Counted from the first letter of the stretch, positions 1-9,601 are shown. The stretch is 64,000 nucleotides of DNA from Actinokineospora sp. NBRC 105648 (GCF_030269645.1 NZ_BSTR01000006.1:89541-153540); one strand, 5' to 3'. Notes: generated by a model from the sequence alone, not told the origin. A program made the numbers and translations.

Positions 1-330
1 GAGCCGATCGGCTGGGTGGAGTGGCTGCCTGGGTGTGGGAGCCGATCGGCTGGGTGGAGTGGCTGCCTGGGTGTGGGAGCCGATCGGCTGGGTGGAGTGG
101 CTGCCTGGGTGTGGGAGCCGATCGGCTGGGTGGAGTGGCTGCCTGGGTGTGGGAGCCGATCGGCTGCGTGGAGTGGCTGCCTGGGTGTGGGAGCCGATCG
201 GCTGGGTGGAGTGGCTACCTGAGAGTGGGAACTGATCCGCCGGGCACGGCGACTATTCGGGCGTGGGAGCCGCGGCCGGGTGGAGTGGCTGCCTGGGTGT
301 GGGAACCGATTGGCCGCGTGGAGCGACTAG
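1..330. repeat. 38-bp tandem minisatellite (runs off the left edge)
   Basis: Copies of a 38-bp unit start at 1, 39, 77, 115, 153 and 191 and are almost identical. Degenerate copies start at 229, 267 and 303. Each good unit contains the perfect 10-bp palindrome GCCGATCGGC followed by a G/T-rich stretch (GGGTGGAGTGGCTGCC). The array ends directly at the start region of the zf-HC2 gene. Because 38 is not a multiple of 3 and the unit lacks stops, frames stay open and encode a Trp/Gly-rich 38-residue period; I regard that as a by-product. The array continues to the left of the window, so copy number is unknown. Confidence 0.95.
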
Positions 331-336
331 TGGGAT

Positions 337-1062
337 GTGGACTGCACAACCTGCCGTGAGGCCCTCTCCGCCCGGCTCGACGGCGAGACCGAGCCCGTGC
401 CGGCCGGCGACACCGACGCGCACCTCGCGCGCTGCCCGGCCTGCGTCGAGTGGCAGGTCCGGGCGACGGCCGCCACCAGGCTGATCCGGGTGCGCCCCGC
501 CGATCCCGGGCCCGACCTCGTCGAAGCCGTCCTCGCCCGCCGTCCGCGCCCGGTTGCGCTGGTGCCCAGGCTCGCGTTGGCGGTCGTGGCGCTCACCCAG
601 CTGTGGATCGCCCTGGCCCAACTCCTCTCCGGGGCGACCGGTGGCGACCACGCGGGGCACACCGGCGGCATCGCCGGTCATGTCTTCAACGAGGGCGCGG
701 CCTGGAACCTGGCCCTCGGCGTCGGCCTGCTGTTCGCCGCCGTGTCGGTCACCAGGGCGGCGGGCCTGCTGCCGACCCTCGCCGGGTTCGTCGCCCTGCT
801 GGTCGGCCTGTCCGTCCACGACCTCGCCCAGGGCACCGCCACGGTGTCGCGGGTCGCCTCCCACGCGCCGTTGCTGGTGGGGCTGGTGCTGCTGGTCCTG
901 GTCAGCCGCGCCGCACGCGAGCGCCCCGCGCCGGACAGCACGGCGCTGCGCGACACCGACTCGCACACCGACGCACCCACCGGGTCCACCGGTGAACCGG
1001 CGCCCGCGCGCGGCCGGGGCAAGGGACACCTCCGACCGACCGGCCACCACGAGGCGGCTTGA
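337..1062 (+). CDS. zf-HC2 (anti-sigma-like) multi-pass membrane protein
   Basis: A 241-residue protein starting at GTG 337, with a GGAG motif about 13 nt upstream. The N-terminus has the zinc-binding anti-sigma pattern of the zf-HC2 family: CTTC near residues 3-6, then H-L-A-R-C-P-A-C around residues 29-36. Hydrophobic segments near residues 72-95, 118-140, 143-160 and 175-192 suggest four membrane helices, followed by a polar, low-complexity cytoplasmic tail. Such proteins usually hold an ECF sigma factor at the membrane; a partner would lie left of the window, beyond the minisatellite, and is not seen. The body contains His-rich HAGHTGG, which could bind metal (inference). Exact target unknown. 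Confidence 0.75.
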   Translation: MDCTTCREALSARLDGETEPVPAGDTDAHLARCPACVEWQVRATAATRLIRVRPADPGPDLVEAVLARRPRPVALVPRLALAVVALTQLWIALAQLLSGATGGDHAGHTGGIAGHVFNEGAAWNLALGVGLLFAAVSVTRAAGLLPTLAGFVALLVGLSVHDLAQGTATVSRVASHAPLLVGLVLLVLVSRAARERPAPDSTALRDTDSHTDAPTGSTGEPAPARGRGKGHLRPTGHHEAA

Positions 1063-1159
1063 TCGGCCCGTGCCACGCCGGATCGGTCACGCACCACCGA
1101 CCCGGTGTCCGCCCGCCCCGGGTGTGTTCAATGCTGAGCACACCCGGAGCGGGACCCGG

Positions 1160-2587
1160 TCACGAGCCCGCGGGGCTCGCGGTCCGCTTGCGCCACAGGC
1201 CGATCAGGCCGTCCAGCACCAGGAAGGCGAGCAGGCTCACGCCCAGGACCGGCATCGCCCAGCCGATCGCGATCAGCACCAGCGGGGCGGGGACGAGCGC
1301 CCACAGCGGGAGCTGCCGCCACGCTCCCCGGCGCGGAGGTGCGCCGACCGACGCGCGGCGGTCGGCGCGCGTGGGGCGGCGTTGCCACCACATGCGGTAG
1401 CCGAGCACGACGAGCGTGAGGATCGCCGCGGCCAGCAGGAACAGCGCGATCTGGTTGGCCAGGCCGAACAGCACACCCATGTGGGCCTGGATACCCAGTG
1501 AAGACAGTTTCGCCAGCAGCGGCCGGTCGCCCCAATCGGTGCGGGCGGTGACGGCCGCCGTGGTGGGGTCGACCGCGACCTTGTCCAGGCGGATCGGCCA
1601 CGTGTTGTCGGCCTGCGCGGCGGTCCACGCGGTGCCCGGCTCGCTCGCCACGCCGATGTCGATCGGTCCGTCGAGCCCCGCGGCGCGCGCCGAGTCGAGC
1701 ACGCGGTCGAAGGTCGCCGGAGCCACGGCAGTGGCTCCGCCCGAGGTCCCACCGCCGTGTTCGGCGTGTTCGCCCGACGCGGTCGAGGACGTGCCGGGCA
1801 ACGCGGTGTCCAGGACAGGGGCCTTGGCGTTCAGCGCCACCAGCGCCGCGGCGAAGTTGTCGCCTGCGTAGGTGGACCAGGTCAAACCGGTGGCGGACAG
1901 GAACAGCGCGCCTGCCAACGTCCACACGCCGAGGCTGGCGTGGAACGAACGGGTCCGGCGCACCCCCTTGCTCTTGGTGTCCGGCAGCACCACCGCCCGG
2001 ACGCGCCTGCGCGCGGTGCGTTGGCGGACGAGCCACAGGACCACACCGCCCAGCGCGATCACCCACAGCCAACTCGCGGCCATCTCCGAGTAGAGCGAAC
2101 CCGTCTCACCGAGGTGCAGGTCCCGGTGCAGCTCGTCGAGCCAGGTCGCGGCCGGTGTCGACCCGAACCAGGTGGTCAACTGGCCTTGGACGCGAGCGGT
2201 GTAGGGGTCGACGAACACCGCCTTCGAGTGCTCTTCCGGCAGCCCGGGCGCCGTGAACACCACCCGCGTCGCGAGTTCGGGGTCCTCGGGCACTGAGACC
2301 GAGGTGACCGTGCCCTCGGGTAGCGCCGCCTGGGCGGCGGCCACCTGTTCGGCCAACGGCCGGGGCGTGCCCGCGGTGGTGGACGCGGTGAGGACGTCGC
2401 CGTAGAGCACGTCGTCGATCTGCGGCGCGAGCGAGTACAGCAGACCCGTCGCCGCGGCCACGACGAGGAACGGCGCGACGAACACGCCCGCGTAGAAGTG
2501 CAACCGGCGTAGCAGCGGCACCACCGACCACCGTTCGGCCACCGGCGCCTTGGTGGGAATCACATCGTCAACTGGGGGAGCGGACAT
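1160..2587 (-). CDS. PepSY-associated transmembrane protein
   Basis: A 475-residue membrane protein on the minus strand. I start it at ATG 2587 (MSAPPVDD), because the upstream in-frame extension is not protein-like. It shows the PepSY_TM layout: a first helix after RRLHFYAGVF (residues about 25-50), a large extracytoplasmic part containing PepSY-like segments (VFVDPYTARVQGQL; HRDLHLGE), a second helix after MAASWLWVIALGGVVLWLV, then two to three more helices toward the C-terminus. The loop carries an EHAEHGGG His-rich stretch. Relatives often sit near copper or iron handling and respiratory genes. The convergent zf-HC2 neighbour also has a His-rich loop, so a metal or redox role is a reasonable guess but not shown. 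Confidence 0.8.
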   Translation of the reverse strand: MSAPPVDDVIPTKAPVAERWSVVPLLRRLHFYAGVFVAPFLVVAAATGLLYSLAPQIDDVLYGDVLTASTTAGTPRPLAEQVAAAQAALPEGTVTSVSVPEDPELATRVVFTAPGLPEEHSKAVFVDPYTARVQGQLTTWFGSTPAATWLDELHRDLHLGETGSLYSEMAASWLWVIALGGVVLWLVRQRTARRRVRAVVLPDTKSKGVRRTRSFHASLGVWTLAGALFLSATGLTWSTYAGDNFAAALVALNAKAPVLDTALPGTSSTASGEHAEHGGGTSGGATAVAPATFDRVLDSARAAGLDGPIDIGVASEPGTAWTAAQADNTWPIRLDKVAVDPTTAAVTARTDWGDRPLLAKLSSLGIQAHMGVLFGLANQIALFLLAAAILTLVVLGYRMWWQRRPTRADRRASVGAPPRRGAWRQLPLWALVPAPLVLIAIGWAMPVLGVSLLAFLVLDGLIGLWRKRTASPAGS

Positions 2588-2994
2588 CGAACACCTCACG
2601 CGGGAAGGGGAATCTGACGCAGTGGTCGTGCGCCAGTCCGTCCTGGTTCCCGAGGTGGCCGAGACCACAATGACCGGTGACAAAAGGTGCGTCGCCCGAG
2701 GCGGGAATCGCGGATGTCTCGATGCGCGAGTCACTCGTCGCCAATACCTCTCACCGGGACGATCGAATCCGGCGGCGACACTGTAGACGGTGGAGATAAC
2801 TCCTCGCGATCGCTCGAAATCGGCGCTCTTACCTCATTTGCGGAGATCAGGTGCGCCCGGAAAGAGTAGAGACGATCCGGACCCGCGGCGATACGCTCTT
2901 CCGAGCGTCGAATTCGACGCATCGCGGATAGGGGAATCCGGCGGGGTGTCGCGTTTCGCGCTCTCGGTCGCCCCGCATCGAAAGGCGTGGAGTC
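2588..2994. other. intergenic region between divergent genes
   Basis: About 400 bp between the PepSY gene (leftward) and the small secreted protein gene (rightward). It has lower GC than its flanks around 2770-2900 and should hold both promoters. No convincing ORF, RNA gene or hairpin was seen. Confidence 0.6.
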
Positions 2995-3387
2995 GTGTCC
3001 ATTGTGCGAAAGATTGCGGCGGGGGCGTGCGCGGTCCTGTCCGTGGCGGGGTTATCGGTCGTCGGCGCGCCTGCCGCGAGCGCCACTAGCGTAGCGGCGA
3101 ACCGCTGCGTGCGGGTTTCGGTGGACGCCACCCGCACGGGCCCAGTCAGCTGGTACGTGACCTCAGCCAGTGTGGACAACAACTGTACGCCGTTCTACGG
3201 GCACTTCCAGTTGGCCGGCCCCACCTTCAACACCAGCAACCAGGACTCGCCCTCGTCCACCGGTTTCACCGTCACCCTCAACCAGAACTGGGGCGGCACG
3301 GCCCCGTCCGTGTGCGGCACGGCGTGGTTCAAGGTCACACCGTCGTACTGGGCCGACTACGGCTACGTCTGCGTGACCCTCACCTGA
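2995..3387 (+). CDS. small secreted protein of unknown function
   Basis: A 130-residue protein starting at GTG 2995 with a GGAG Shine-Dalgarno sequence 4-7 nt upstream. Residues 1-31 form a clear Sec signal peptide (basic start, hydrophobic core, cleavage near APAASAT). The mature part is about 100 residues, rich in Ser/Thr/Asn/Tyr/Trp, with four Cys that could form two disulfides (NRC, NNC, SVCG, YVCV). This looks like a compact extracellular beta protein, possibly an inhibitor or cell-surface binding protein, but I do not recognise a family. It is transcribed toward the trypsin-like protease gene and separated from it by a strong hairpin. Confidence 0.7.
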   Translation: MSIVRKIAAGACAVLSVAGLSVVGAPAASATSVAANRCVRVSVDATRTGPVSWYVTSASVDNNCTPFYGHFQLAGPTFNTSNQDSPSSTGFTVTLNQNWGGTAPSVCGTAWFKVTPSYWADYGYVCVTLT

Positions 3388-3412
3388 GCCTGCCCCGCCT
3401 TCCCCAAGACAG

Positions 3413-3453
3413 CCGTGGAGCCAGTGCCGCCGAGGCGGTCACTGGCTCCACGG
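3413..3453. terminator. bidirectional hairpin terminator
   Basis: A perfect 14-bp stem (3413-3426 pairs with 3440-3453) encloses a 13-nt loop that itself contains CCGCC/GGCGG. It sits between two convergent stop codons (3387 and 3481) and would serve both genes. Confidence 0.85.
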
Positions 3454-3480
3454 GCTCCCTGCGAGGAGCGTCTCGGGAAA

Positions 3481-4950
3481 CTAGCGCACCGTGATGGTGT
3501 ACTCAGTCGTGCCGGTCTTGCCCGCGCTGTCCGTCGCCGTGATGGTCACCTTGTAGGTGCCGCGCTGGTACGGACCCGCGACCGTCATCCGCGAGGTGCC
3601 GCCGGGCTTGATGGTCGGCGGCGAGAACGACGGCGCGGACAGGCCACCGGTGCCGGTGAGCTTGATGGTGCCGGTGCCGCCGGTGACGGTGACCGTCGGG
3701 TTGACGTAGCCGCCGGGGCCGACGGTGCCCGCGTTCGGGGACACGGACGGCTTGGGGCCGTCGGTGGGCGGGGTGCCGCCGCCGACGGTGAGGGTGTACT
3801 CGGCGGTCTTGGACCCGGAGGTCCCCTTGGCCGTCACGGTGACCTTGTAGGTGCCGTTCGGGGTGGTCGCCGAGGTCTGCAGGGTCAGCTTGGCCACGTC
3901 GCCGGAGTTGACCGAGGTGGGCTGGAAGGTGGCGGTCGCCCCGGTGGGCATACCGGACGCGCTCAGCTCCAGCTTCTCCGCGCCCTGGTCACCGGCCTTG
4001 GTGGTGACGCTGGTGGAGACGTACTTGCCCGCGTCCACCTTGCCGGTGGCCGGGGACAGGGCGACCGCGAACGTGCCGTCGGTCGGCGGGGTGCCGCCGC
4101 CGATCTCGGTCTTGGCCCAGTCGCCCATCGCGTTGGTCAGCCTGCCGAAGATGCTGTACCGGTCGCACTTGCTGGAGCCCCACGAGGAGACGCCGATGAT
4201 CACGCCGTCCACGATGAGCGGGCCACCGCTGTCGCCGGAGCAGTTCGCCGTGCGCCCGTCGTTGTAGCCCGAGCACACCATCAGGTCGCCGTTGACCTTG
4301 ATGTCGAACACGTTGCAGCCGGACGGGTCGTTGATCGGCAGCGTGGTCTTGCGCAGCTCGCCGGAGCCACCGCTGGACGAGGTCTTGCCGTAGCCGAGGG
4401 ACAGGGCGGACTTGCCCGGCGCGCTCAGCGCGGTGTCGCCCGACCCGGCCACCTTGGCCCACTGGGCCTCCGGCACCGGGAGGTCGTCGGCGGTGGTGAC
4501 CACCGCGACGTCCCAGCCGGTCTTCCAGCCGCCGTTGCCGGTGTAGTTGGGGTGGGTCTTGAACGAGGCCACCTTGGTGCGGAAGGTCTCGTCGCCCGGG
4601 GAGTTCAGGTCGTCGTCACCGTAGATGTAGCTCTTGTCGCCGACCGCGTCGATCATGCAGTGCGCGGCGGTGATGATCTTGCGCTTGCCGACCACGGAGG
4701 CGGTGCAGGACTGCCCCTGCGGGCCGCCGCCCCCGACGCGCATGCCCGCGATGATGAACGGGTTCTCCTTGACGGTGGTCTTGGTCCCGTTGACGATCTG
4801 CGCGCTCGCGTCCGGTCCGCGCAGGTCGGCGGTCGGGTTCGCGGCGATGCTGATCCGGTCGGGCTGGGCGGCACCGGCGCTGGTCGTGATCGCCACGGTC
4901 ACCGCGGCCAGCGCCAGGGTCACGGCGGCGGCGAGGTGTCGTTTCCTCAT
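3481..4950 (-). CDS. secreted trypsin-like serine protease (S1) with two C-terminal Ig-like domains
   Basis: A 489-residue exported protease with a signal peptide at residues 1-28. A short propeptide leads to mature IVNG at residue 52, the usual S1 activation site. The catalytic triad is visible: His97 in TAAHC, Asp147 in GWDVAVV and Ser241 in CSGDSGGPL; six or more Cys support disulfides. After about residue 283 come GGGTPPTDG linkers and two Ig-like repeats (about 293-388 and 398-489). The first is the same module found twice in the large S53 protease at 22174-25473. A GAACGATGAGG-type start context with AGGAG precedes ATG 4950. It lies 45 nt downstream of the subtilase gene on the same strand and may be co-transcribed with it. 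Likely role: extracellular protein breakdown. Confidence 0.9.
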   Translation of the reverse strand: MRKRHLAAAVTLALAAVTVAITTSAGAAQPDRISIAANPTADLRGPDASAQIVNGTKTTVKENPFIIAGMRVGGGGPQGQSCTASVVGKRKIITAAHCMIDAVGDKSYIYGDDDLNSPGDETFRTKVASFKTHPNYTGNGGWKTGWDVAVVTTADDLPVPEAQWAKVAGSGDTALSAPGKSALSLGYGKTSSSGGSGELRKTTLPINDPSGCNVFDIKVNGDLMVCSGYNDGRTANCSGDSGGPLIVDGVIIGVSSWGSSKCDRYSIFGRLTNAMGDWAKTEIGGGTPPTDGTFAVALSPATGKVDAGKYVSTSVTTKAGDQGAEKLELSASGMPTGATATFQPTSVNSGDVAKLTLQTSATTPNGTYKVTVTAKGTSGSKTAEYTLTVGGGTPPTDGPKPSVSPNAGTVGPGGYVNPTVTVTGGTGTIKLTGTGGLSAPSFSPPTIKPGGTSRMTVAGPYQRGTYKVTITATDSAGKTGTTEYTITVR

Positions 4951-4995
4951 CGTTCTCCTTCAATGGCAGGGTTCACCGGACTTGGGACAGTCCGG

Positions 4996-6549
4996 TCAGA
5001 ACGTGATCGACCAGCCGGTGAGGGTGCCGGTGTCGAACTGGTAGACGTCGCGGACCGCGAGCTTCCAGGTGCCGTTGGCGTCCTCGCGCGAGGCGTCCAC
5101 GGTGAAGTTCTGGTGCACGCCACCGGATTCGCCCACGCCGCCGGACTTCTTGAGCGGGTAGGACGTCCCGCTCGGGCCGACCAGGTCGACAGCGAGGTCA
5201 CCGGTGTAGCCGTGGTCGATGTCCACCCGGACCGCGAGCGCGGCCGATGCCTTGCCCGAGCAGGAGTCCTGGCTCACCGAGCTGCCCACCGCGGCGCCCG
5301 CGTCGGGGATGGCCACGTCCTCCTCGTTGGCCTTGACCCCGCACTTCGACGGCGGCGTCCCGCCGCCGATGTCGCCGACGTAGAGCAGCTTGTTGGGCGA
5401 GCCGGTCCCGGGGTTGCTGACCAGGTCCGGGGAGGCGCTGCGCACCAGCGCGTCGCTGACCTGCGCCGGGGTGGCGCTGGGGTTCGCCGACAGGTACATC
5501 GCGGCGGCGCCCACCACGTGCGGGGCGGCCATGGACGTGCCGCTGGAGTTGCGGTACTTCCCGGTCTGGTCGCTGGAGTAGATGTTGCCGCCGGGTGCGA
5601 ACAGGTCCACGCAGGTGCCGTAGTTCCCGCCGCGGGTGCGGTCCTTGTTGAACCACCCGACGGTGATCACCTCCGGGACGCGGGCCGGGCTGACCCCGCA
5701 CGCGTCCTGGCCCGCGTTGCCCGCGGAGACCACGACCACGATCCCCTTGGCCACCATGGCCTTGGCCTGCTCGTCACCGACACCCACGGTGTCCATGCCC
5801 AGGCTCATGTTCACCACGGCGGGCTTCACCGCGTTCTTGGCGACCCACTCCATGGCGCTGACGGTGGCCGAGTCCGGGCCGGAGCCCTTGCAGTCCAGCG
5901 ACCGCACGGCCACGATCTTGGCCTTCTTCGCCACGCCGACCGTCTTGCCCGCGATCGTCCCGGCCACGTGCGTGCCGTGGAAGTAGCAGTCGCTCGCGTC
6001 GGTGTCGTTGTCGAGGAAGTCGTACCCGTAGCTCGCCCGGCCCTCGAACTCCGTGTGCGCGGCGTACACCCCGGAGTCGATGGTGTAGGCGGTCACGCCC
6101 TCACCGGAGTTCGGGTAGGTGTACTTGCTGTCCAGGGTGGTGGTGCGCTGGTCGATCTGGTCCAGGCCCCACGACGGCGGGTTCGGCTGCTCGGCGGTCG
6201 CCCTGGTCGTGCCGTCCTGGTGCACCGACTTGACCGACGGGTCGGCCGCCAGCCGCCGCGCCTGCTGCTCGGAGAGCGAGCGGACCGAGAAACCGTTCAG
6301 CGTGACCGAGTACGTGTCGGTCACCTGGCCGCCGTAGCGCTGGGTGAGCGCCGCGGCCTGGCCGCCGGCCGCGGCGCCGGCACCGGCCTTGAGCACCACG
6401 ATGTACTGCCCGGCGTAGGGGTGCTGGGCTTGGACGACGGCTGCTTCCGCCTGCTGCGCCACGGCCACACCCGCGGTCGTCACGGCGGCGGCGGCGGTCA
6501 CCGCGACGGCGAACCCGCTCGACAACCATCGACTTCTGCGCTCTTGCAT
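4996..6549 (-). CDS. secreted subtilisin-like protease (S8) with I9 propeptide and P-domain
   Basis: A 517-residue protein. Start chosen at ATG 6549 (MQERRSRW) because GGAGGA lies 4 nt upstream; an in-frame ATG at 6561 would overlap that site. Domains in order: signal peptide (1-31), inhibitor I9 propeptide (about 45-118), S8 catalytic domain (about 125-395) with Asp158 (TIDSG), His191 (HGTHVAG), oxyanion Asn278 and Ser339 (SGTSMAAP), a GGGTPPS linker, then a proprotein-convertase P-domain (about 403-517) ending in GWSITF. It resembles aqualysin/proteinase-K-type enzymes. The trypsin-like protease gene follows 45 nt downstream on the same strand, giving a two-protease unit. Confidence 0.92.
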   Translation of the reverse strand: MQERRSRWLSSGFAVAVTAAAAVTTAGVAVAQQAEAAVVQAQHPYAGQYIVVLKAGAGAAAGGQAAALTQRYGGQVTDTYSVTLNGFSVRSLSEQQARRLAADPSVKSVHQDGTTRATAEQPNPPSWGLDQIDQRTTTLDSKYTYPNSGEGVTAYTIDSGVYAAHTEFEGRASYGYDFLDNDTDASDCYFHGTHVAGTIAGKTVGVAKKAKIVAVRSLDCKGSGPDSATVSAMEWVAKNAVKPAVVNMSLGMDTVGVGDEQAKAMVAKGIVVVVSAGNAGQDACGVSPARVPEVITVGWFNKDRTRGGNYGTCVDLFAPGGNIYSSDQTGKYRNSSGTSMAAPHVVGAAAMYLSANPSATPAQVSDALVRSASPDLVSNPGTGSPNKLLYVGDIGGGTPPSKCGVKANEEDVAIPDAGAAVGSSVSQDSCSGKASAALAVRVDIDHGYTGDLAVDLVGPSGTSYPLKKSGGVGESGGVHQNFTVDASREDANGTWKLAVRDVYQFDTGTLTGWSITF

Positions 6550-6778
6550 CGATTCCTCCATCGTGCGTTCGAGCGGCCGTCGGCAGGGGGTTTGGGACAT
6601 CGGGCCGCTCGGGATTCACCCTTCGGCCTGGGCGATCGGCGAACAAGTGTGGTGCCGACCCGTATGGGTACGGGATCGGTCACGGGCGCGGTGCCGTGCG
6701 GAGCGGGGTTACGCCCGCCCGCTCGCGGACCTACCCTGTCGGGAATTCCCCGCGGGTGGGTCACCGACAGGAGCGAGC

Positions 6779-9598
6779 ATGGCTGAGGGTCGCGCGAGTC
6801 CCCTCCAGGTCCGGTCCGGCGCGTTGCCGATGATCGGCCGCGACGCGGAACTGGCCGCCCTGCTCGACGCGGTGCGGTGCCCGCCGTCGGCCGTCTTCGT
6901 CGAGGGCCAGGCCGGGGTTGGCAAGACCAGACTGGTCACCGAGTTCGCCGCGGCCGCCCGCGGCGGGCCCGCGCGTGTGGTCATGGGCTCGTGCCAGCCG
7001 TTGGCCGAGCCGTTCCCGTACGGGGTCCTGCTGGACTGCCTCAGCCAGTGCGCCGACCAGCTGCGCGACCCCGGCCCGGTGACCGGCGCGCTGCGCGACC
7101 ACCTGCCCGAACTCGCCGACCGGCTGCCGCCCGCGCCGGGCCCCCTCGGCGATCCCGACGCCGAACGGCACCGGCTCTTCCGTGCCGTGCGCGACCTGCT
7201 CGGCGCCCTGGGGCCGACCGTGCTCGTGCTCGAGGACCTGCACTGGGCGGACGAGGAGACCCGCCGGGTGCTGCGGTTCGTGCTGGGGAACCCGCCGCCT
7301 GGCCTGTCGGTCGTGGCGACCTACCGCCGCGAGGACCTGCCGACCGGGGCCCCGCTCGGCCGCGCCTTCCACGTCCCGCACGGGGTCGACCTGGTCCTGC
7401 GCCCCCTCGGCGCGGCGCAGGTGCGCGCCATGGTCGACGCCCTCGTGGGGGCCGAGGTGACCTCGGAGCGGTTCGCCGAGCTCCTCCTGCGCGAGACGGC
7501 GGGGATCCCGTTCGTCGTCGAGGAGACGGTTCGATCGCTGCGCGACCCGGTGCGCGACGTGCGCGCCGAAGACGACCTCGCCCGGCGGGTACTCGACGGG
7601 ATCGACGTGCCGGTCTTGGTGGCGGACACGATCAGGGACCGGATGGCGGCCCTGCCCGCCGCCGCCCGGTCCATCGCCGAGGCCGCCGCCGTGCTGGGCG
7701 TGCCGGAGACGATCGCCGTCCTGGGCGCCCTCGCGGGGGACGCGGGAACGGAGCACCTGACCGCACTGGTGGAGTCCGGTGTGCTCGTGGAGGAGGCGGC
7801 GAACAGGTACGGCTTCCGGCACAACATCGCCAGGCGCGCGGTGTGCGCTTCGCTGCCCGGTCCCCGCCGGTGGGAGCTGCACGAACGCGCCGTGGCGGTG
7901 CTGTCGGCGCTGGACAACCAACCCGTTGTCCGGCTTTCCGCGCACGCCAAGGCGGCGGGCATGACCGACGAGTGGCTGCGGTACAGCGAGCTCGCCGCCG
8001 AGGCCGCGGAGGAGGCCAAGGACGTGCCCGCCGCGGTCCACCTGCTCTCCGAGGTGCTGGTCGACCCGGAGATCAGCGCCGAGGACGCGAACCGGCTGGC
8101 CACCAAGCTGTGCGGCTACGCCCTGACCGGACTGCCCGGCGGCGAGGTGACCGCGCGGGTCGAGGCCCTGCTGTCGGACCCGCGGCTGACGCCGGACGTC
8201 CGGGGTGAGGTGCACCTGTGGTTCGGGCTGCTGCTGCAGCGCGAGGCAGGGGAGGTCGACCGCGGCGCCGAGGAGATCGCGCACGCCATCGACCTGCTCG
8301 GCGACCAGCCGGAACGCGCCGTGCGCGGGATGGCGGCCATGGCCGGGCCGTACCTGGGCAGCGCGTCCATCGCCGAGCAGCAGGTCTCCCTCGACCGGGT
8401 GGAGGGGATCCTCGACCACCTGCCCACCCAGGCCCTGCGCACCGCCATGCTCGCCACGACGCTCGGCGGGCGGCTCATCGTCGGCGACCCGAGCACCTGG
8501 GAGCGCATCGCCGAGCTGCCCTCGCCCGCGGAGGTGCGCGACCCGGACGACGTGCACAACCTCGCCCGGGCGTACTGCAACCTGGCGGACGCCTGCTCGT
8601 GGATCGGGCACTACGCGCGGGCGCGGGAGTTCCTGCGGGTCGGGACGTCCCTGGCCGAGCGGGTCGCCGCCTCCTACGTCGTCGGCACGGCCGAGGAGAC
8701 CGCGGTCCGGCTGGACTGGTTCAGCGGCCGGTGGTCGGGGCTGGAGCAGCGGATCGACCGCCTGGCCGGGACGTACGCGAACCTGCTGCTGACCAGCCAC
8801 CTGAACCTCACCCGCGGCTGGCTGGCGGCGGCCCGCGGCGACTGGGTCCGGGCCAAGGGGGCCTTCCGGGCGGCGGAGGGGTCCTACCCGGCGGGCATCT
8901 CGGCGGCAGGCGGGATGGCGGGCATGCTGCTCAGCCGGGGCGAGACCGCCGCGGCGGCCGAGCACGTGGAGCGCGGCGTGGCGACACTGCGGCGCAAGGG
9001 CGCGTGGGTGTGGTCGGGCGACATCCTGCCCCAGGCCGTCGACTGCTACCTGGCCGATGGCCGGGTCGACGCCGCCCGGCTGCTCATCGCCGAGACGGCC
9101 GCCGGTCTGGGCGGTGTCGACGCCCCACTGGCCCGAGCCGCGCTGACCGCCTGCCAGGCGAGACTGGCCGCGACGGCGGGCGACCAAGACGAGACCGACC
9201 AGCTCTACCGGGAGGCGATCGACCTGCACCGGGGCCTGGGCCTGACCTACCGGGCCACCCAGCTCGCCGAGCAGGCCGAGGGCGAGACCCCCGCCGACCT
9301 CGCGGTGTTCGACGCGCTGGCCCAGACCTACGACTCGCTGGGGGCCACTGTGGACGCCGCCCGCTGCCGCCACCGCATCCGCGGCACCGGCGCGGCCACC
9401 CCGTCACGCCGGGGCAGGCGCGGCTACGGCAGCGAGCTGTCCCCGCGCGAACAGGACGTCGCCCGCCTGTTGGCGGGCGGTCACACCAACCGCGAGATCG
9501 CCCAGGCGCTGTTCATCTCCCGCCGCACGGTCGAGGAGTACGTCGTCAAGGTCCGCCGGAAGCAGAACGCCCCCTCCCGGCACGACGTCCACATGTGA
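6779..9598 (+). CDS. LAL-type LuxR family regulator with AAA ATPase domain
   Basis: A 939-residue regulator starting at ATG 6779, with AGGAGCG 4-10 nt upstream. Residues 17-52 open the ATPase domain (IGRDAELAALL; Walker A GQAGVGKT at 43-50). Walker B VLVLEDLHWAD follows at about residue 145. The middle is a long helical, TPR-like region. The C-terminus is a LuxR helix-turn-helix (LSPREQDVARLLAGG, then TNREIAQALFISRRTVEEY). The ATP-binding plus LuxR layout at about 900-1000 residues is typical of MalT/LAL regulators, which often control carbohydrate use or secondary metabolism. It is divergent from the protease pair and convergent with the alpha-galactosidase; either could be a target (inference). 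Confidence 0.92.
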   Translation: MAEGRASPLQVRSGALPMIGRDAELAALLDAVRCPPSAVFVEGQAGVGKTRLVTEFAAAARGGPARVVMGSCQPLAEPFPYGVLLDCLSQCADQLRDPGPVTGALRDHLPELADRLPPAPGPLGDPDAERHRLFRAVRDLLGALGPTVLVLEDLHWADEETRRVLRFVLGNPPPGLSVVATYRREDLPTGAPLGRAFHVPHGVDLVLRPLGAAQVRAMVDALVGAEVTSERFAELLLRETAGIPFVVEETVRSLRDPVRDVRAEDDLARRVLDGIDVPVLVADTIRDRMAALPAAARSIAEAAAVLGVPETIAVLGALAGDAGTEHLTALVESGVLVEEAANRYGFRHNIARRAVCASLPGPRRWELHERAVAVLSALDNQPVVRLSAHAKAAGMTDEWLRYSELAAEAAEEAKDVPAAVHLLSEVLVDPEISAEDANRLATKLCGYALTGLPGGEVTARVEALLSDPRLTPDVRGEVHLWFGLLLQREAGEVDRGAEEIAHAIDLLGDQPERAVRGMAAMAGPYLGSASIAEQQVSLDRVEGILDHLPTQALRTAMLATTLGGRLIVGDPSTWERIAELPSPAEVRDPDDVHNLARAYCNLADACSWIGHYARAREFLRVGTSLAERVAASYVVGTAEETAVRLDWFSGRWSGLEQRIDRLAGTYANLLLTSHLNLTRGWLAAARGDWVRAKGAFRAAEGSYPAGISAAGGMAGMLLSRGETAAAAEHVERGVATLRRKGAWVWSGDILPQAVDCYLADGRVDAARLLIAETAAGLGGVDAPLARAALTACQARLAATAGDQDETDQLYREAIDLHRGLGLTYRATQLAEQAEGETPADLAVFDALAQTYDSLGATVDAARCRHRIRGTGAATPSRRGRRGYGSELSPREQDVARLLAGGHTNREIAQALFISRRTVEEYVVKVRRKQNAPSRHDVHM

Positions 9599-9601
9599 CG
9601 G

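Noticed and set aside
1-330. CRISPR array
   Set aside because: Units are contiguous without unique spacers, and no cas genes are nearby.
16-359. Repetitive Trp/Gly-rich peptides encoded by the 38-bp array
   Set aside because: All three frames are open simply because the unit has no stop; no start signal, and period 38 is not a multiple of 3.
3415-6786. Very long open frame on the plus strand opposite two protease genes
   Set aside because: It is an antisense shadow of two clear protease genes; its sequence is low-complexity, without domains, and arises from high GC third positions.
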